DNA of 64,000 nucleotides from Chloroflexota bacterium (GTDB lineage: Bacteria > Chloroflexota > Anaerolineae > Anaerolineales > UBA4823). The notes beneath the pieces were generated by a model, which ran no database searches, was not told where the DNA came from, and worked only from the letters and a program-made list of their open reading frames with translations. A program made the position numbers and the translations under genes. How positions within the stretch are numbered: the first letter of the stretch is position 1; every line of letters begins with the position of its first letter. Positions 26,083-34,737 of the stretch are shown here, one piece after another. The stretch covers positions 204,451 to 268,450 of the forward strand of contig JAKOUW010000143.1 in assembly GCA_029782365.1 (NCBI GenBank). Direction: 5' to 3'.

Positions 26083-27291
26083 ATGAAAGGTAAATATCAA
26101 ATCGTCCGCTGGCTCTCGACGCTGCTGATCGCCGCCTTCGTACTTTCAGCATGCGGATCAGCCTCCACCACTGTACCTACATCCACATCCGCGCCGGAAG
26201 CCACCACGGCCTCCAGTGGGTCAAAAGTCGATTGGAGCACTACCAAATCCGCGGCTGACGGAGGCGGCATAGACGCGCTCGTTTCCGCTGCCAAGAAGGA
26301 AGGGGAATTAAACGTCATCACCCTGCCTCGTGACTGGTGCAATTATGGCGAACTGATGGATAATTTCACTGCCAAGTATGGCGTCAAAGTCAATTCCCTC
26401 AACCCAGATGGTGGTTCCGCAGATGAAGTCCAGGCGATAAAGGACAACAAAGACAATAAAGGCCCACAAGCCCCCGATGTGCTCGATATCGGCCCGGCTT
26501 ACGGACCGCTAGCCAAAGGCGATAACCTGCTCGCCCCATACAAAGTCGCCACCTGGGACACCATCCAAGGCACTAACGATCCCGACGGTTATTATTTCGT
26601 GGATTACAGCGGCGTCATGGTTTTTGAAATCAACACGGATGTTGTCAAAGATCTGCCCAACACATTCAAAGATCTTCTGGATGCCAAGTACAAGGGAAAA
26701 GTTGCCCTGGCCGGCGATCCACGCGCCTCAAATCAGGCCGCTCAAACGGTGTACGCGGCCGCCATCGCCAACGGCGGTACGCTCGACAATATCCAGCCCG
26801 GTCTCGATTTCTTCAAACAACTCAACGTGAACGGCAACCTGCTGCCCCTGATTGCCGATTCTGGCCCGATCGCCAAGGGCGAGACCCCCATTACCTTCCA
26901 ATGGAGCTGGAACGCCTACGCCAACAAAGACAACTTCAAGGGCAACCCAAATATCGAGGTCGTTTACCCGAAGGATGTCAATTGGGGCGGCTATTACTAC
27001 CAGGCCATCTCCGCTTATGCGCCTCACCCTGCTGCTGCCCGCTTGTGGGAAGAATACCTGTACTCGGACGAAGGCCAATTGGGTTGGGTAAAGGGCTACT
27101 GCGCCCCAGCCCGTCTGGCAGACTTGAATGCCCGCAAAGTCATTTCAGACGAGTTAAAAGCCAAGCTGCCCGATCCCACCTTGCTCGCCAGCGCAATCGT
27201 CCCCAAAGGCGATCAGCTAACCGCTGCCCGGGCAACCGTTAAGGACCAATGGGATAAGGTTGTCGGCCTCGACATCAAGCCCAGCAAGTAA
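26083..27291 (+). CDS. ABC importer substrate-binding lipoprotein, probable AEP
   Basis: This is a 402-residue lipoprotein: signal peptide and lipobox LSAC with Cys24, then a Ser/Thr/Pro linker. The mature protein matches family 1 extracellular solute-binding proteins (EGELNVITLPRDWCNYGELMDNF, quoted in parts; PDVLDIGPAYGPLAKG; KGKVALAGDPR). This type includes iron, polyamine and AEP (PhnS-like) binders. It should be anchored outside the membrane and deliver ligand to the two permeases and the ATPase directly downstream. AEP as ligand is inferred from the phnW-phnX genes. An AGGAG ribosome binding site precedes ATG 26083, and ATTGTTAA occurs twice upstream (26021 and 26044). A hairpin after the stop may stabilise this messenger segment. 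Confidence 0.88.
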   Translation: MKGKYQIVRWLSTLLIAAFVLSACGSASTTVPTSTSAPEATTASSGSKVDWSTTKSAADGGGIDALVSAAKKEGELNVITLPRDWCNYGELMDNFTAKYGVKVNSLNPDGGSADEVQAIKDNKDNKGPQAPDVLDIGPAYGPLAKGDNLLAPYKVATWDTIQGTNDPDGYYFVDYSGVMVFEINTDVVKDLPNTFKDLLDAKYKGKVALAGDPRASNQAAQTVYAAAIANGGTLDNIQPGLDFFKQLNVNGNLLPLIADSGPIAKGETPITFQWSWNAYANKDNFKGNPNIEVVYPKDVNWGGYYYQAISAYAPHPAAARLWEEYLYSDEGQLGWVKGYCAPARLADLNARKVISDELKAKLPDPTLLASAIVPKGDQLTAARATVKDQWDKVVGLDIKPSK

Positions 27292-27313
27292 CATAATTTT
27301 CAAGCGTGATTCA

Positions 27314-27346
27314 GGCGTGGCCGAGTTTTCATCTCCTGGCCACGCC
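27314..27346 (+). other. Intercistronic hairpin between SBP and permease genes
   Basis: GGCGTGGCC (27314-27322) pairs perfectly with GGCCACGCC (27338-27346) across a 15-nt loop. No T-run follows. It lies between the binding-protein stop and the permease start, where such stems commonly protect the upstream message and let binding protein be made in excess. Confidence 0.6.
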
Positions 27347-27357
27347 TTCACAATCCT

Positions 27358-28284
27358 ATGGACAACACCTCGCTTCCTTCCAACCCCAGCCTCTTGTCTC
27401 GCCTGCGCCAGGGCGAACTCAGCAATTGGATCGGGATGATCCCTTTCTTCTTGTTTATTTTGGTGTTTGTGATCATCCCTTCAGTCAACCTGTTTGCCGG
27501 CGCTTTCCAGGATACAAAAGGGAATTTCACTCTGGCGAATATCAACGTTCTGCAGGATCAGTATGTCGTCAAATCCTACATCACCAGCCTGCAAGTTGGC
27601 ATCATCTCCTCAGTTTTGGGCGGTATTTTCGGATTTTTTGTGGCGTACGCTATTACCATTGGGCATGCTCCCCGTTGGATGCGCAACATTCTGATGACCT
27701 ACTCTGGGCTGGCGGCTAATTTTGGTGGGGTGCCCCTGGCGTTTGCCTTTATTGCAACCCTTGGCCATACAGGTTTCATCACTGCTTTCCTCAAACAACT
27801 ATGCGATCCAAGCACCCAGGGGACCCAGGCCTGCCTGTTTGACATCTACGAACATGGTTTCAATTTATACAGTATCACCGGGCTAACCCTGGCTTATCTG
27901 TACTTTGAATTTCCTTTGATGGTGCTGACGATTACGCCAGCCCTGGACGGCCTGCGGCGTGAATGGCGCGAAGCCTCAGATAACCTGGGAGCGAACACCT
28001 TTCAGTATTGGTTTAACATCGGCCTGCCGGTGCTGTGGCCTTCAATCTTAGGCTCGATGATCCTATTGTTTGCCAGCGCTTTTGGCGCATTTGCCACTGC
28101 GCAAGCGCTGACCGGTGGCAGTATCGCGCTGGTGACGATATTAATTGGCCAACAAATTCGCGGGGATGTGCTCAACAATCCCAATGAAGGCTACGCCCTA
28201 GCTTTTGGAATGGTGATTATCATGGCGCTGTGCATCATTGGTTATTCTTATTTACAGCGCCGGACAGCAAAATGGTTAAAATAA
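27358..28284 (+). CDS. ABC importer permease, first subunit
   Basis: The 308-residue inner-membrane protein has about six hydrophobic segments, beginning with MIPFFLFILVFVIIPSVNLF (residues 24-43). The conserved cytoplasmic EAA loop is seen as REWREASDNLGANTFQYWFNI (about 201-221, longest part quoted in full once). Such loops dock the ATPase. It matches BPD_transp_1 permeases that import iron, polyamines or AEP (PhnU-like). The stop and the start of the next permease share one base (TAATG), indicating coupling. It probably forms a heterodimer with the next gene product. Confidence 0.9.
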   Translation: MDNTSLPSNPSLLSRLRQGELSNWIGMIPFFLFILVFVIIPSVNLFAGAFQDTKGNFTLANINVLQDQYVVKSYITSLQVGIISSVLGGIFGFFVAYAITIGHAPRWMRNILMTYSGLAANFGGVPLAFAFIATLGHTGFITAFLKQLCDPSTQGTQACLFDIYEHGFNLYSITGLTLAYLYFEFPLMVLTITPALDGLRREWREASDNLGANTFQYWFNIGLPVLWPSILGSMILLFASAFGAFATAQALTGGSIALVTILIGQQIRGDVLNNPNEGYALAFGMVIIMALCIIGYSYLQRRTAKWLK

Positions 28285-29081
28285 TGAAAACAAAAAGATT
28301 TTACTTTTGGGGAGTTTTATGGGCCGTGGTTGGCATGTTGTATTTCTTCGTGCCTATGTACGGCACCCTTGATTTTTCACTGCGCATGAAGCGGGGCGTG
28401 ATCAGCCTGCAGGCATACCAGATTGTCCTGTCGGATCCAAAATTCCTGGAAAGTTTTCGATATTCAGCCATCATGGGTGTGATCACCGTGGTGGTCAGCG
28501 TAATGATTTTTTTGCCTACTGTGTATTGGATGTACTTAAAAGTGCCCAAGGCGCGCCCGATTGTGGAGATCATCACCATTTTGCCCTTCATCATCCCGGT
28601 GATTGTGTATGTTTTTGGCCTGATCCGCACCTTCAGCAAGCCCCCTCTCCAGCTCACGCTGACGCCTTTCAAAACCGATATCCTGATCACTGCCGGGTAC
28701 GTGGTTCTTTCCATGCCGTATATGTACCGGGCAATTGACGTGGGCATGCGTTCGATCGATGTGCGCACCCTGACGGAAGCCGGCCAAAGCCTGGGGGCAA
28801 ATTGGCTGCAGATCCTCTTTAACGTCATCTTCCCGAATCTACGCATTGCCATCTTGAGCGGCGCCTTGATCAGCTTCGCCACCGTAATTGGTGAGCTAAT
28901 CCTCGGAGATTTTTTGGTGCGCCCGGCCCTGGGACCTTACATGGTGCAGGTCGGCCGAGACCGCGCATATGAGCCGGCCGCGCTGGGCATTCTCAGCTTT
29001 GCGCTGACTTGGGTGTGTCTCGGCCTGATCCAATTCTTTAGTCGTGGTGATACCAGCCAGCAGCAGCTTACCGGGCGTTAG
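28284..29081 (+). CDS. ABC importer permease, second subunit
   Basis: The 265-residue membrane protein has six predicted hydrophobic stretches, starting with FWGVLWAVVGMLYFFVPMY (residues 8-26). Its EAA-like loop is LTEAGQSLGANWLQILFNV (about 162-180). It is a PhnV-like partner of the preceding permease. ATG 28284 overlaps the upstream stop in TAATG; longer in-frame starts at 28230 and 28272 would lie inside the previous gene and are less likely. It probably completes the transmembrane channel of the importer. Confidence 0.88.
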   Translation: MKTKRFYFWGVLWAVVGMLYFFVPMYGTLDFSLRMKRGVISLQAYQIVLSDPKFLESFRYSAIMGVITVVVSVMIFLPTVYWMYLKVPKARPIVEIITILPFIIPVIVYVFGLIRTFSKPPLQLTLTPFKTDILITAGYVVLSMPYMYRAIDVGMRSIDVRTLTEAGQSLGANWLQILFNVIFPNLRIAILSGALISFATVIGELILGDFLVRPALGPYMVQVGRDRAYEPAALGILSFALTWVCLGLIQFFSRGDTSQQQLTGR

Positions 29082-29098
29082 CACAAGGAGTTTTTAGG

Positions 29099-30148
29099 AT
29101 GAGTTATCTGGAGCTTTCTCATATAAACAAAGAGTTTTCCGGCACCTTCGCGGTGGAAGACTTTAATTTGAGCGCTGTGCAGGGTGAGTTCGTCTCGTTT
29201 CTCGGCCCCAGCGGCTGTGGCAAGACAACCACCCTGCGCATGATCGCCGGGTTCGAACAACCCACCACTGGAAAAATATTCGTCAACGGACAAGACATAA
29301 CCTTTACTGCTGCCAACAAGCGTAAAGTAGGTATGGTGTTCCAATCGTATGCGCTGTTCCCTAACATGACCGTGCATGAAAATATTGGCTACGGCTTGAA
29401 GATTGCCGGTAAAAACCGCCAGGAGATTGCCCGGCGTGTTGATGAAATGCTCAAGCTGATCCAGCTTGAAGGTTTTGACCAACGCTACCCTAACCGGCTA
29501 TCCGGAGGCCAACAGCAGCGCGTGGCGCTGGCGCGCGCCTTGGCGTTCAACCCGCAGGTTTTACTGCTCGACGAACCTCTTTCGGCGCTGGATGCCAAGA
29601 TTCGGGTTGAGCTGCGTCAGGAAATCCGCCGTATTCAACGACAGCTTGGCATTACGACCATATACGTCACCCACGACCAGGAAGAAGCTCTTTCTCTATC
29701 TGATCGTGTGGTTGTCATGAGTCGCGGGCGCATCGAACAAATCGGTACACCGATGACAATTTACAACTGCCCTGCAAACGAATTTGTTGCCTCTTTCGTA
29801 GGCCAATTGAACATCGTCCCTGTCCAGGTAAAAGATATCAACAAAAACGAAGTTTTATTAAATGGACAGGTACTGCGCGCCAGCCGTAGGGTTGATAATT
29901 TCGAATCCAATCGGGCGCGTCTGGCGGTGCGGCCTGAAGAGATCAACCCTGGTTATCGTGAAGGCCATAACACCCTGAAAGGCGTGGTAGAAAGCATCAA
30001 TTACATGGGTCCAATCGTCCGCATACGATTGAATATCAATACGAATTATTTCACCATAGATATGTTCAATGAGCATAAATTGACCATTCCGGTTGTGAAC
30101 GAAACCTTCGAAGTCAATTTTCCCGCTGAGGCTTGCTGGTTGATGTAA
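29099..30148 (+). CDS. ABC importer ATPase (PotA/PhnT-like)
   Basis: The 349-residue ATPase has Walker A GPSGCGKTT near residues 38-46, a Q-loop at FQSYALFPNMTVHENI, the ABC signature LSGGQQQRVALARAL near 136-150, Walker B LLLDEPLSALD near 157-167, and the switch His in YVTHDQEEAL. A C-terminal TOBE domain (about 275-345) is typical of importers for polyamines, iron and phosphonates. It energises uptake through the two upstream permeases. An AAGGAG ribosome binding site precedes ATG 29099. It ends the six-gene operon and is convergent with the GPP34 gene 8 nt away. Confidence 0.95.
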   Translation: MSYLELSHINKEFSGTFAVEDFNLSAVQGEFVSFLGPSGCGKTTTLRMIAGFEQPTTGKIFVNGQDITFTAANKRKVGMVFQSYALFPNMTVHENIGYGLKIAGKNRQEIARRVDEMLKLIQLEGFDQRYPNRLSGGQQQRVALARALAFNPQVLLLDEPLSALDAKIRVELRQEIRRIQRQLGITTIYVTHDQEEALSLSDRVVVMSRGRIEQIGTPMTIYNCPANEFVASFVGQLNIVPVQVKDINKNEVLLNGQVLRASRRVDNFESNRARLAVRPEEINPGYREGHNTLKGVVESINYMGPIVRIRLNINTNYFTIDMFNEHKLTIPVVNETFEVNFPAEACWLM

Positions 30149-30156
30149 CCCATCCC

Positions 30157-30801
30157 TCATTTGGCAAACAGTTCAGCCAAATCCGCCTGGATGAGTGACA
30201 TCAAATGGATGGCTGAGGTGGGCAATTTACTTTCCAGCAGGTTATTGATCGGCAGTCCAACCGCTTTGCGCTCATCTTTGGTAAACACAAGGTCAAGAAG
30301 CTGGCAGGCGCTCACCATGGCCAAAAGAGCTGCCTGGTGGAATGCGGGTTCGTGAAGCCCGTAGACTGCTGCCCGCAGATCCTGCTTAAGCCAGTATTTG
30401 ATCGAACCGGGCTGGCCAGGATGATCAGGACAGGGAATAGCCCAGGCGAAACGTTTCTCGGTGAATGTAATATATCCTTTGGATTCAAGTTGGTGCGCCG
30501 CCAGCCGGCGGAGCTGCTTGGCGTGCAGGCCCAACCCGCTGATCCAGTAATACGGCTTATGAGTTTTACCATCACGCTGGATCCTACGGAGTGTCTCGTC
30601 CAGCAGGCTGTCTCCCTTAAGTAGCTGAGATTTTAACACCAACCGGCCTTTCGCCTCCATTTCCAGCGATCCGGCCAGGAACAGCTCGAATACCAGGGCG
30701 CTCGCCAGGGAATAACCCAGGCGAGTCGAGACAGACGGCTGGATGCTGCCTTTCTCATCATTTATGCAAAGCAGAAAAATGGATTCCGCCAATGTCAACA
30801 T
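30157..30801 (-). CDS. GPP34 (GOLPH3-like) family protein, copy 1
   Basis: The 214-residue, largely helical protein fits the GPP34/GOLPH3 family: the N-terminal TLAESIFLLCINDEKG, then GYSLASALVFELFLAGSLEMEAKGRLVL (about 28-55, read in parts), a LLDETLRRI helix, and the C-terminal RAAVYGLHEPAFHQAALLAMVSACQLLDLVFTKDERKAV (about 145-183, read in parts). Eukaryotic members bind phosphatidylinositol 4-phosphate at membranes; bacterial members are common but poorly understood and may bind lipid head groups. There is no signal peptide. It is divergent from the RNase H-like gene across 260 nt. A second GPP34 gene at 35521 makes the pair flank the locus. Confidence 0.8.
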   Translation of the reverse strand: MLTLAESIFLLCINDEKGSIQPSVSTRLGYSLASALVFELFLAGSLEMEAKGRLVLKSQLLKGDSLLDETLRRIQRDGKTHKPYYWISGLGLHAKQLRRLAAHQLESKGYITFTEKRFAWAIPCPDHPGQPGSIKYWLKQDLRAAVYGLHEPAFHQAALLAMVSACQLLDLVFTKDERKAVGLPINNLLESKLPTSAIHLMSLIQADLAELFAK

Positions 30802-30865
30802 AGAACATCAAAACCCTTCACAATCGAATTGTAATCAGAACCAATTCCTGTTATACCTGAATCAT

Positions 30866-30925
30866 TTAACATTGACAAAACATTAACATATCGTTTTCCA
30901 GTTCTTAACAAATTTCCGGTATTAT
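30866..30925. promoter_or_regulatory. TTAACA repeats upstream of an RNase H-fold gene
   Basis: TTAACA occurs at 30866-30871, 30883-30888 and 30905-30910, and TTGACA at 30873-30878. A TATTAT (30920-30925) follows 9 nt after the last copy. The last two copies are 22 nt apart. TTAACA-like repeats are the core of PhoP boxes in some Gram-positive bacteria; phosphate control is a guess supported mainly by the neighbouring phosphonate genes. Confidence 0.32.
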
Positions 30926-31009
30926 TCAACATAGATGAGAATATATCGAACGCTGGGTCAATACGATCTTCTCTTGGACAAACGCAGAACACTTCTCCTC
31001 CTTTCCCCT

Positions 31010-31045
31010 GGCTGGCGTCGTTTCCTCCGACGCCAGCCCCTTTTT
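31010..31045 (+). terminator. Intrinsic terminator or attenuator in an RNase H-gene leader
   Basis: An 11-bp perfect stem (31010-31020 with 31028-31038, loop 7 nt) is followed by CC and five T residues (31041-31045), the form of a Rho-independent terminator. It lies 7 nt before the AGGAG ribosome binding site of the RNase H-like gene. It may stop a short leader RNA from the upstream TTAACA region (attenuation) or be read through. No convincing leader peptide is seen. Confidence 0.65.
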
Positions 31046-31061
31046 AATTCAGGAGCAATTT

Positions 31062-31643
31062 ATGTTTATCCTGTACTTCGATGGTCTCTTCCGTCCTATC
31101 CACAAATCGGCAAATGGAGCAACAGGCGAAGGATTTGTTGGTTTTGGCTGGGTTATTTATCAAGATGGGGTGATCATCGCCCGCGGGTACGGCCTGTTTG
31201 CCCACCACAATAAAGCCACCTCTGGGATTGCCGAATATTTAGCCCTGATCGAAGGCCTTGATGCTTTGCTGGACCTTTGCAAGTCTGCGGATGTGGTCGA
31301 AATACGGGGCGATGCCCGTTTCGTGATTGACCAAATGAACGGGCAGAGCAAAGTTAGTTCCAGTCAAATTCTACCTTTTTATCAACGCGCCAGCGGGATC
31401 GCGCACAAATTCGACCAGGTGCGCTGGCTGTGGACACCCAGGAAAAATAATCGTGAAGCGGATGCCCTTTCGAGGCGCGCCCTGCGCCTGGCCCAGCCGA
31501 ATATCCAGCGCTACAAAGGCGAGCTGGAAGCGCAAAGAGCACAAGCGGGTTGGCAGAAATATGACAATAAATTGCACTCATTGGTAGATTTACGGGTTTA
31601 TCATTTGAACCCCTCTGCACAGGGTTTTGCTGTCAATATTTAA
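31062..31643 (+). CDS. RNase H-fold protein (RNase HI-like)
   Basis: The 193-residue protein has the four acidic residues of RNase H: Asp7 in LYFDGL, Glu58 in SGIAEYLALIEGL, Asp84 in IRGDARFVIDQ and Asp134 in NREADALSRRA. RNase H enzymes cut RNA in RNA:DNA hybrids; this subgroup (RnhA-like, with a C-terminal tail) often lacks a hybrid-binding domain and may have other roles. An insertion near residues 12-25 and the tail (about 140-193) distinguish it from housekeeping RNase HI. AGGAG precedes ATG 31062. It lies between two GPP34 genes and directly after an intrinsic terminator, so its expression may be attenuated. Confidence 0.88.
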   Translation: MFILYFDGLFRPIHKSANGATGEGFVGFGWVIYQDGVIIARGYGLFAHHNKATSGIAEYLALIEGLDALLDLCKSADVVEIRGDARFVIDQMNGQSKVSSSQILPFYQRASGIAHKFDQVRWLWTPRKNNREADALSRRALRLAQPNIQRYKGELEAQRAQAGWQKYDNKLHSLVDLRVYHLNPSAQGFAVNI

Positions 31644-31683
31644 TCCTTACGTTAACATATTATTAATAATTATTGTTGCGGTG

Positions 31684-31711
31684 TTGCGCTATCGTTTGCA
31701 GGTCATATAAT
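31684..31711 (+). promoter_or_regulatory. Probable promoter of the SBP-like/VWA operon
   Basis: TTGCGC (31684-31689) and TATAAT (31706-31711) are separated by 16 nt. The -10 is perfect and the -35 matches 4 of 6. It lies about 70 nt before ATG 31779 and would drive the four-gene run to 36147. A palindromic ATTATTAATAATTAT lies upstream. Confidence 0.5.
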
Positions 31712-31778
31712 CATTTTTTCATGAAAAGGCGGAGTTTTCTATCTGTGAAACCTCAATGAGGCATTCGGTGGACACATT

Positions 31779-33023
31779 ATGACGCCTACCCCACGTGCGA
31801 ATAGGCTTTTCTTTTTCTTGTACGCCGTGCTCTCGCTGGCGGTGCTGGTAGGCGCACTTGCCCTGCCATCCCTGCGTTCCAACCGCCCGCTGGCGGCGGC
31901 TCCCTTGCGCGACTGGTTGATCGATTCGGTTCTGCCAGCAATGCTGCCAAAACCTGAACCGATTATCATCTCAGTGCTGTACTCTACCGAAAAAGACGCC
32001 TGGCTGAAAGAAGCAGTTCAAAATTTCGAGGCCGCCAATGTCATGGCGAATAACCATCCTATCCAGGTGAAGCTGGAGTCGATGGGTTCGCGCGAGATTT
32101 ACCTGGCGGTCTTAGACGGCACACGCAAACCAGACATCATCAGCCCGGCCAGCATGCTCCAGATTTCTATTCTAGAAGACCAGTCTGCAGCTAAATTCGG
32201 ATCCCCAATTGTCAACATGGCCGATAAAACCACCTGCCGCTCGGTGGTTTCCACGCCCCTGGTGTTGGTTGCCTGGAAGGAGCGCGCTGATGCGCTGTGG
32301 GGAGATAACCCGAACAGCCAAATGTGGATCAAGCTGCACGATGCATTGGTCAACCCGCAAGGCTGGGCAGAGTACGCCCATTCAGAATGGGGTTACATCA
32401 AGTTCGGTCATACTGACCCTCTCAAGTCGAACAGCGGCTTCATGACCATTTTACTGATGACTTACAATTTCTTTGGTAAAACCAATGGGCTGACTTCCAA
32501 TGATATTCTGGCGAACGCGGATTATCAAAAATGGTTTCTGGAGATGGAAAATTCGATCTCGCAGTTTGATGTAAGCACTGGCCCATTAATGCAAAAAATG
32601 GTCTCCTATGGCCCATCCATGTACGACATGGTCAGCGTTTACGAAGCCACCGCCATTGAACAGGCTTCCAATGCTGTCGGCCGCTACGGCGAACTTCATA
32701 TTTATTATCCGCCCGCGACGGTTCTGAGCGATCATCCTTTTTGCATCCTGCGTGCCGATTGGGTAACGCCTGAAAAAACATCAGCATCACAGGCTTTTGT
32801 CGATTATTTAGTTTCCAAACCAGTACAGGAAAATGCCCTGATGAAATACGGCTTCCGCCCGGTAGATCCATCGGTGCCCCTTGACCAGCCGGGCAGCCCC
32901 TTTGTCCAGTTTAAACAAAACGGCCTGACAAGTGACCTATCTGGCCTTCCGACAGTGGCACTGCCTGAGGGCAGTGTCTTAAACACTTTGCAGGAATTCT
33001 GGTCACGCAGTATTAAACGATAG
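31779..33023 (+). CDS. Membrane-anchored substrate-binding-like protein
   Basis: The 414-residue protein has one N-terminal hydrophobic segment (LFFFLYAVLSLAVLVGALAL, residues 10-29) and no lipobox, so it is a signal anchor or a cleaved export signal. The rest resembles a periplasmic-binding-protein fold: SVLYSTEKDAWLKEAVQNFE (read in parts), PDIISPASML, GYIKFGHTDPLKSNSG and GFRPVDPSVPL. It is clearly paralogous to the next gene (SEWGYIKFGHT versus PEWGSFKFGHT). No permease or ATPase is adjacent, so transport is unlikely; a sensory or scaffolding role outside the cell is inferred. A GGTGG ribosome binding site is present. Confidence 0.75.
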   Translation: MTPTPRANRLFFFLYAVLSLAVLVGALALPSLRSNRPLAAAPLRDWLIDSVLPAMLPKPEPIIISVLYSTEKDAWLKEAVQNFEAANVMANNHPIQVKLESMGSREIYLAVLDGTRKPDIISPASMLQISILEDQSAAKFGSPIVNMADKTTCRSVVSTPLVLVAWKERADALWGDNPNSQMWIKLHDALVNPQGWAEYAHSEWGYIKFGHTDPLKSNSGFMTILLMTYNFFGKTNGLTSNDILANADYQKWFLEMENSISQFDVSTGPLMQKMVSYGPSMYDMVSVYEATAIEQASNAVGRYGELHIYYPPATVLSDHPFCILRADWVTPEKTSASQAFVDYLVSKPVQENALMKYGFRPVDPSVPLDQPGSPFVQFKQNGLTSDLSGLPTVALPEGSVLNTLQEFWSRSIKR

Positions 33024-33045
33024 CCCAGCGCTGAGGAGCGATTGA

Positions 33046-34725
33046 ATGAAAAAAGGAAGTTTTCCTATTATATCTGTATTGACTTTATTGTCTGTACTGC
33101 TCTCTGCCTGCCAGGGCGGCGGCTTACCAGCGCTGATTGGCAAACAGGTGACAGTCGGGATTGTGTACGGCTCCGAGAAACAAGAATGGCTGGCGCCGTT
33201 GATCAAGCAGTTCAATGATGCAAACCACAAGACATCAGACGGCACCACGATTGTCATTACCGGCACGGCGATTGGTTCGATCGAAGCGATCAATGGCATT
33301 ATTGACGGTTCCCTCAAACCTACCGTTTGGAGTCCTGCCTCCTCAATTTATATCCCTGTGGCCAACGCCGAGTGGCGAAAGAACCATTCCGATGACCTGG
33401 TAACCGGCACTCCGAAGGATCTGGTGCTCAGCCCGGTGGTGGTGGCTATGTGGCAGCCCATGGCGCAGGCTTTGGGATGGCCGGATAAACAACTCAGTTG
33501 GGCAGATATAGCCTCCCTGGCTACCTCACAGGATGGCTGGAAAACTTACGGCTACCCGGAATGGGGCTCGTTTAAATTCGGTCACACCCACCCAGGTTTC
33601 AGCAACAGCGGCCTGGTGTCCATCATTGCCGAAGCCTATGCCGGCGCCAACAAACAACGCGGCCTGACCTTGAATGACCTCAACCAGCCGACTGTTCAGA
33701 AATTTATGACCGCTGTCGAGAGCTCAGTGATCCATTACGGTACCAGCACGGGCTTCTTTGCAGACCGCATGTTCACATATGGGCCTTCTTACCTCAGCGC
33801 GGCGGTGATGTACGAAAACTTGATCGTCGCCCAGGAGACAAAGCGCCTTTCCGGCGCCAGCAGCCAGCTTCCCGTTGTTGCCATTTACCCCACTGAAGGC
33901 ACCTTCTGGGCCAATCACCCGTATGTCGTGCTGAATGCGCCGTGGGTGACAGCCCAGCAGAAGGAAGCCGCCCAGGCTTTCCAGGGCTTCCTGCTGGATA
34001 AGCCACAACAGTTGAACGCCATCAGCCTGGGCTTTCGTCCGTCAGACCCCGCCATTCCCTTGGCGGCGCCGCTCGATTCCCAGCACGGTGTAGATACAAG
34101 CCAGCCCAAAACCGTGCTCGAGATTCCTAGCGCGGAAGTGATCAGCGCGGTGCAAGCCGCCTGGCGACAGGTGAAAAAACCCGTTGACCTGGTGGTGGTG
34201 ATGGACACTTCGGGCAGCATGGGAGGCGATAAAATTGCGGCGGCCCGCAGCAGCTTGATGCAGTTCATCAATTTATTGGACGACCGCGATAATTTGTCGG
34301 TAATTACATTCAATACACAATCCACTATGATCTCAGAGCTGTCGAATGTAGCATCCAAACGGCAAAAACTCCTGACCCGCGTTTCAGGCATCATTGAGGG
34401 CGGCGGCACTCGCCTGTATGACACTACCCTGGAAGCCTATCAGTATGTAGAGAAGAACGGCGATCCTGGTCATATTCGCGCTGTTGTGGTGCTGACTGAC
34501 GGTCAGGACACTGAATCGACAACGAATCTGAATGATTTGATCAACCAGATTGGCGCATCTGGGGAGGAATCGGGGCGTTCGATCAAGCTGTTTACGATCG
34601 CTTTCGGCTCGGACGCAGATAAGGATGTACTCAAGAGAATTGCCGAGTCTACCGGCGGCAAAGAGTACAACAGCGATCCCAAAACGATCAATCAGGTATA
34701 TGCAGATATCGCCACTTTCTTCTAA
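33046..34725 (+). CDS. SBP-VWA fusion lipoprotein
   Basis: The 559-residue lipoprotein (lipobox LSAC with Cys22) joins a substrate-binding-like domain (about 30-350) to a C-terminal von Willebrand factor A domain (about 380-559). The VWA MIDAS is intact: DTSGS near residues 387-391, a conserved Thr in GGGTRLYD near 455, and an Asp in LTDGQD near 486. VWA domains bind protein partners through a metal ion. The SBP half is a paralogue of the preceding gene product, suggesting tandem duplication followed by fusion. It should face outward on the membrane, where it may couple ligand binding to a protein partner (inferred). It is 22 nt downstream of the first SBP gene. Confidence 0.85.
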   Translation: MKKGSFPIISVLTLLSVLLSACQGGGLPALIGKQVTVGIVYGSEKQEWLAPLIKQFNDANHKTSDGTTIVITGTAIGSIEAINGIIDGSLKPTVWSPASSIYIPVANAEWRKNHSDDLVTGTPKDLVLSPVVVAMWQPMAQALGWPDKQLSWADIASLATSQDGWKTYGYPEWGSFKFGHTHPGFSNSGLVSIIAEAYAGANKQRGLTLNDLNQPTVQKFMTAVESSVIHYGTSTGFFADRMFTYGPSYLSAAVMYENLIVAQETKRLSGASSQLPVVAIYPTEGTFWANHPYVVLNAPWVTAQQKEAAQAFQGFLLDKPQQLNAISLGFRPSDPAIPLAAPLDSQHGVDTSQPKTVLEIPSAEVISAVQAAWRQVKKPVDLVVVMDTSGSMGGDKIAAARSSLMQFINLLDDRDNLSVITFNTQSTMISELSNVASKRQKLLTRVSGIIEGGGTRLYDTTLEAYQYVEKNGDPGHIRAVVVLTDGQDTESTTNLNDLINQIGASGEESGRSIKLFTIAFGSDADKDVLKRIAESTGGKEYNSDPKTINQVYADIATFF

Positions 34726-34737
34726 CCAGGAAATGGC

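Noticed and set aside
30935..31213. 92-aa ORF across the RNase H gene leader
   Set aside because: It runs through the terminator stem and into the RNase H gene in another frame; composition is not protein-like.
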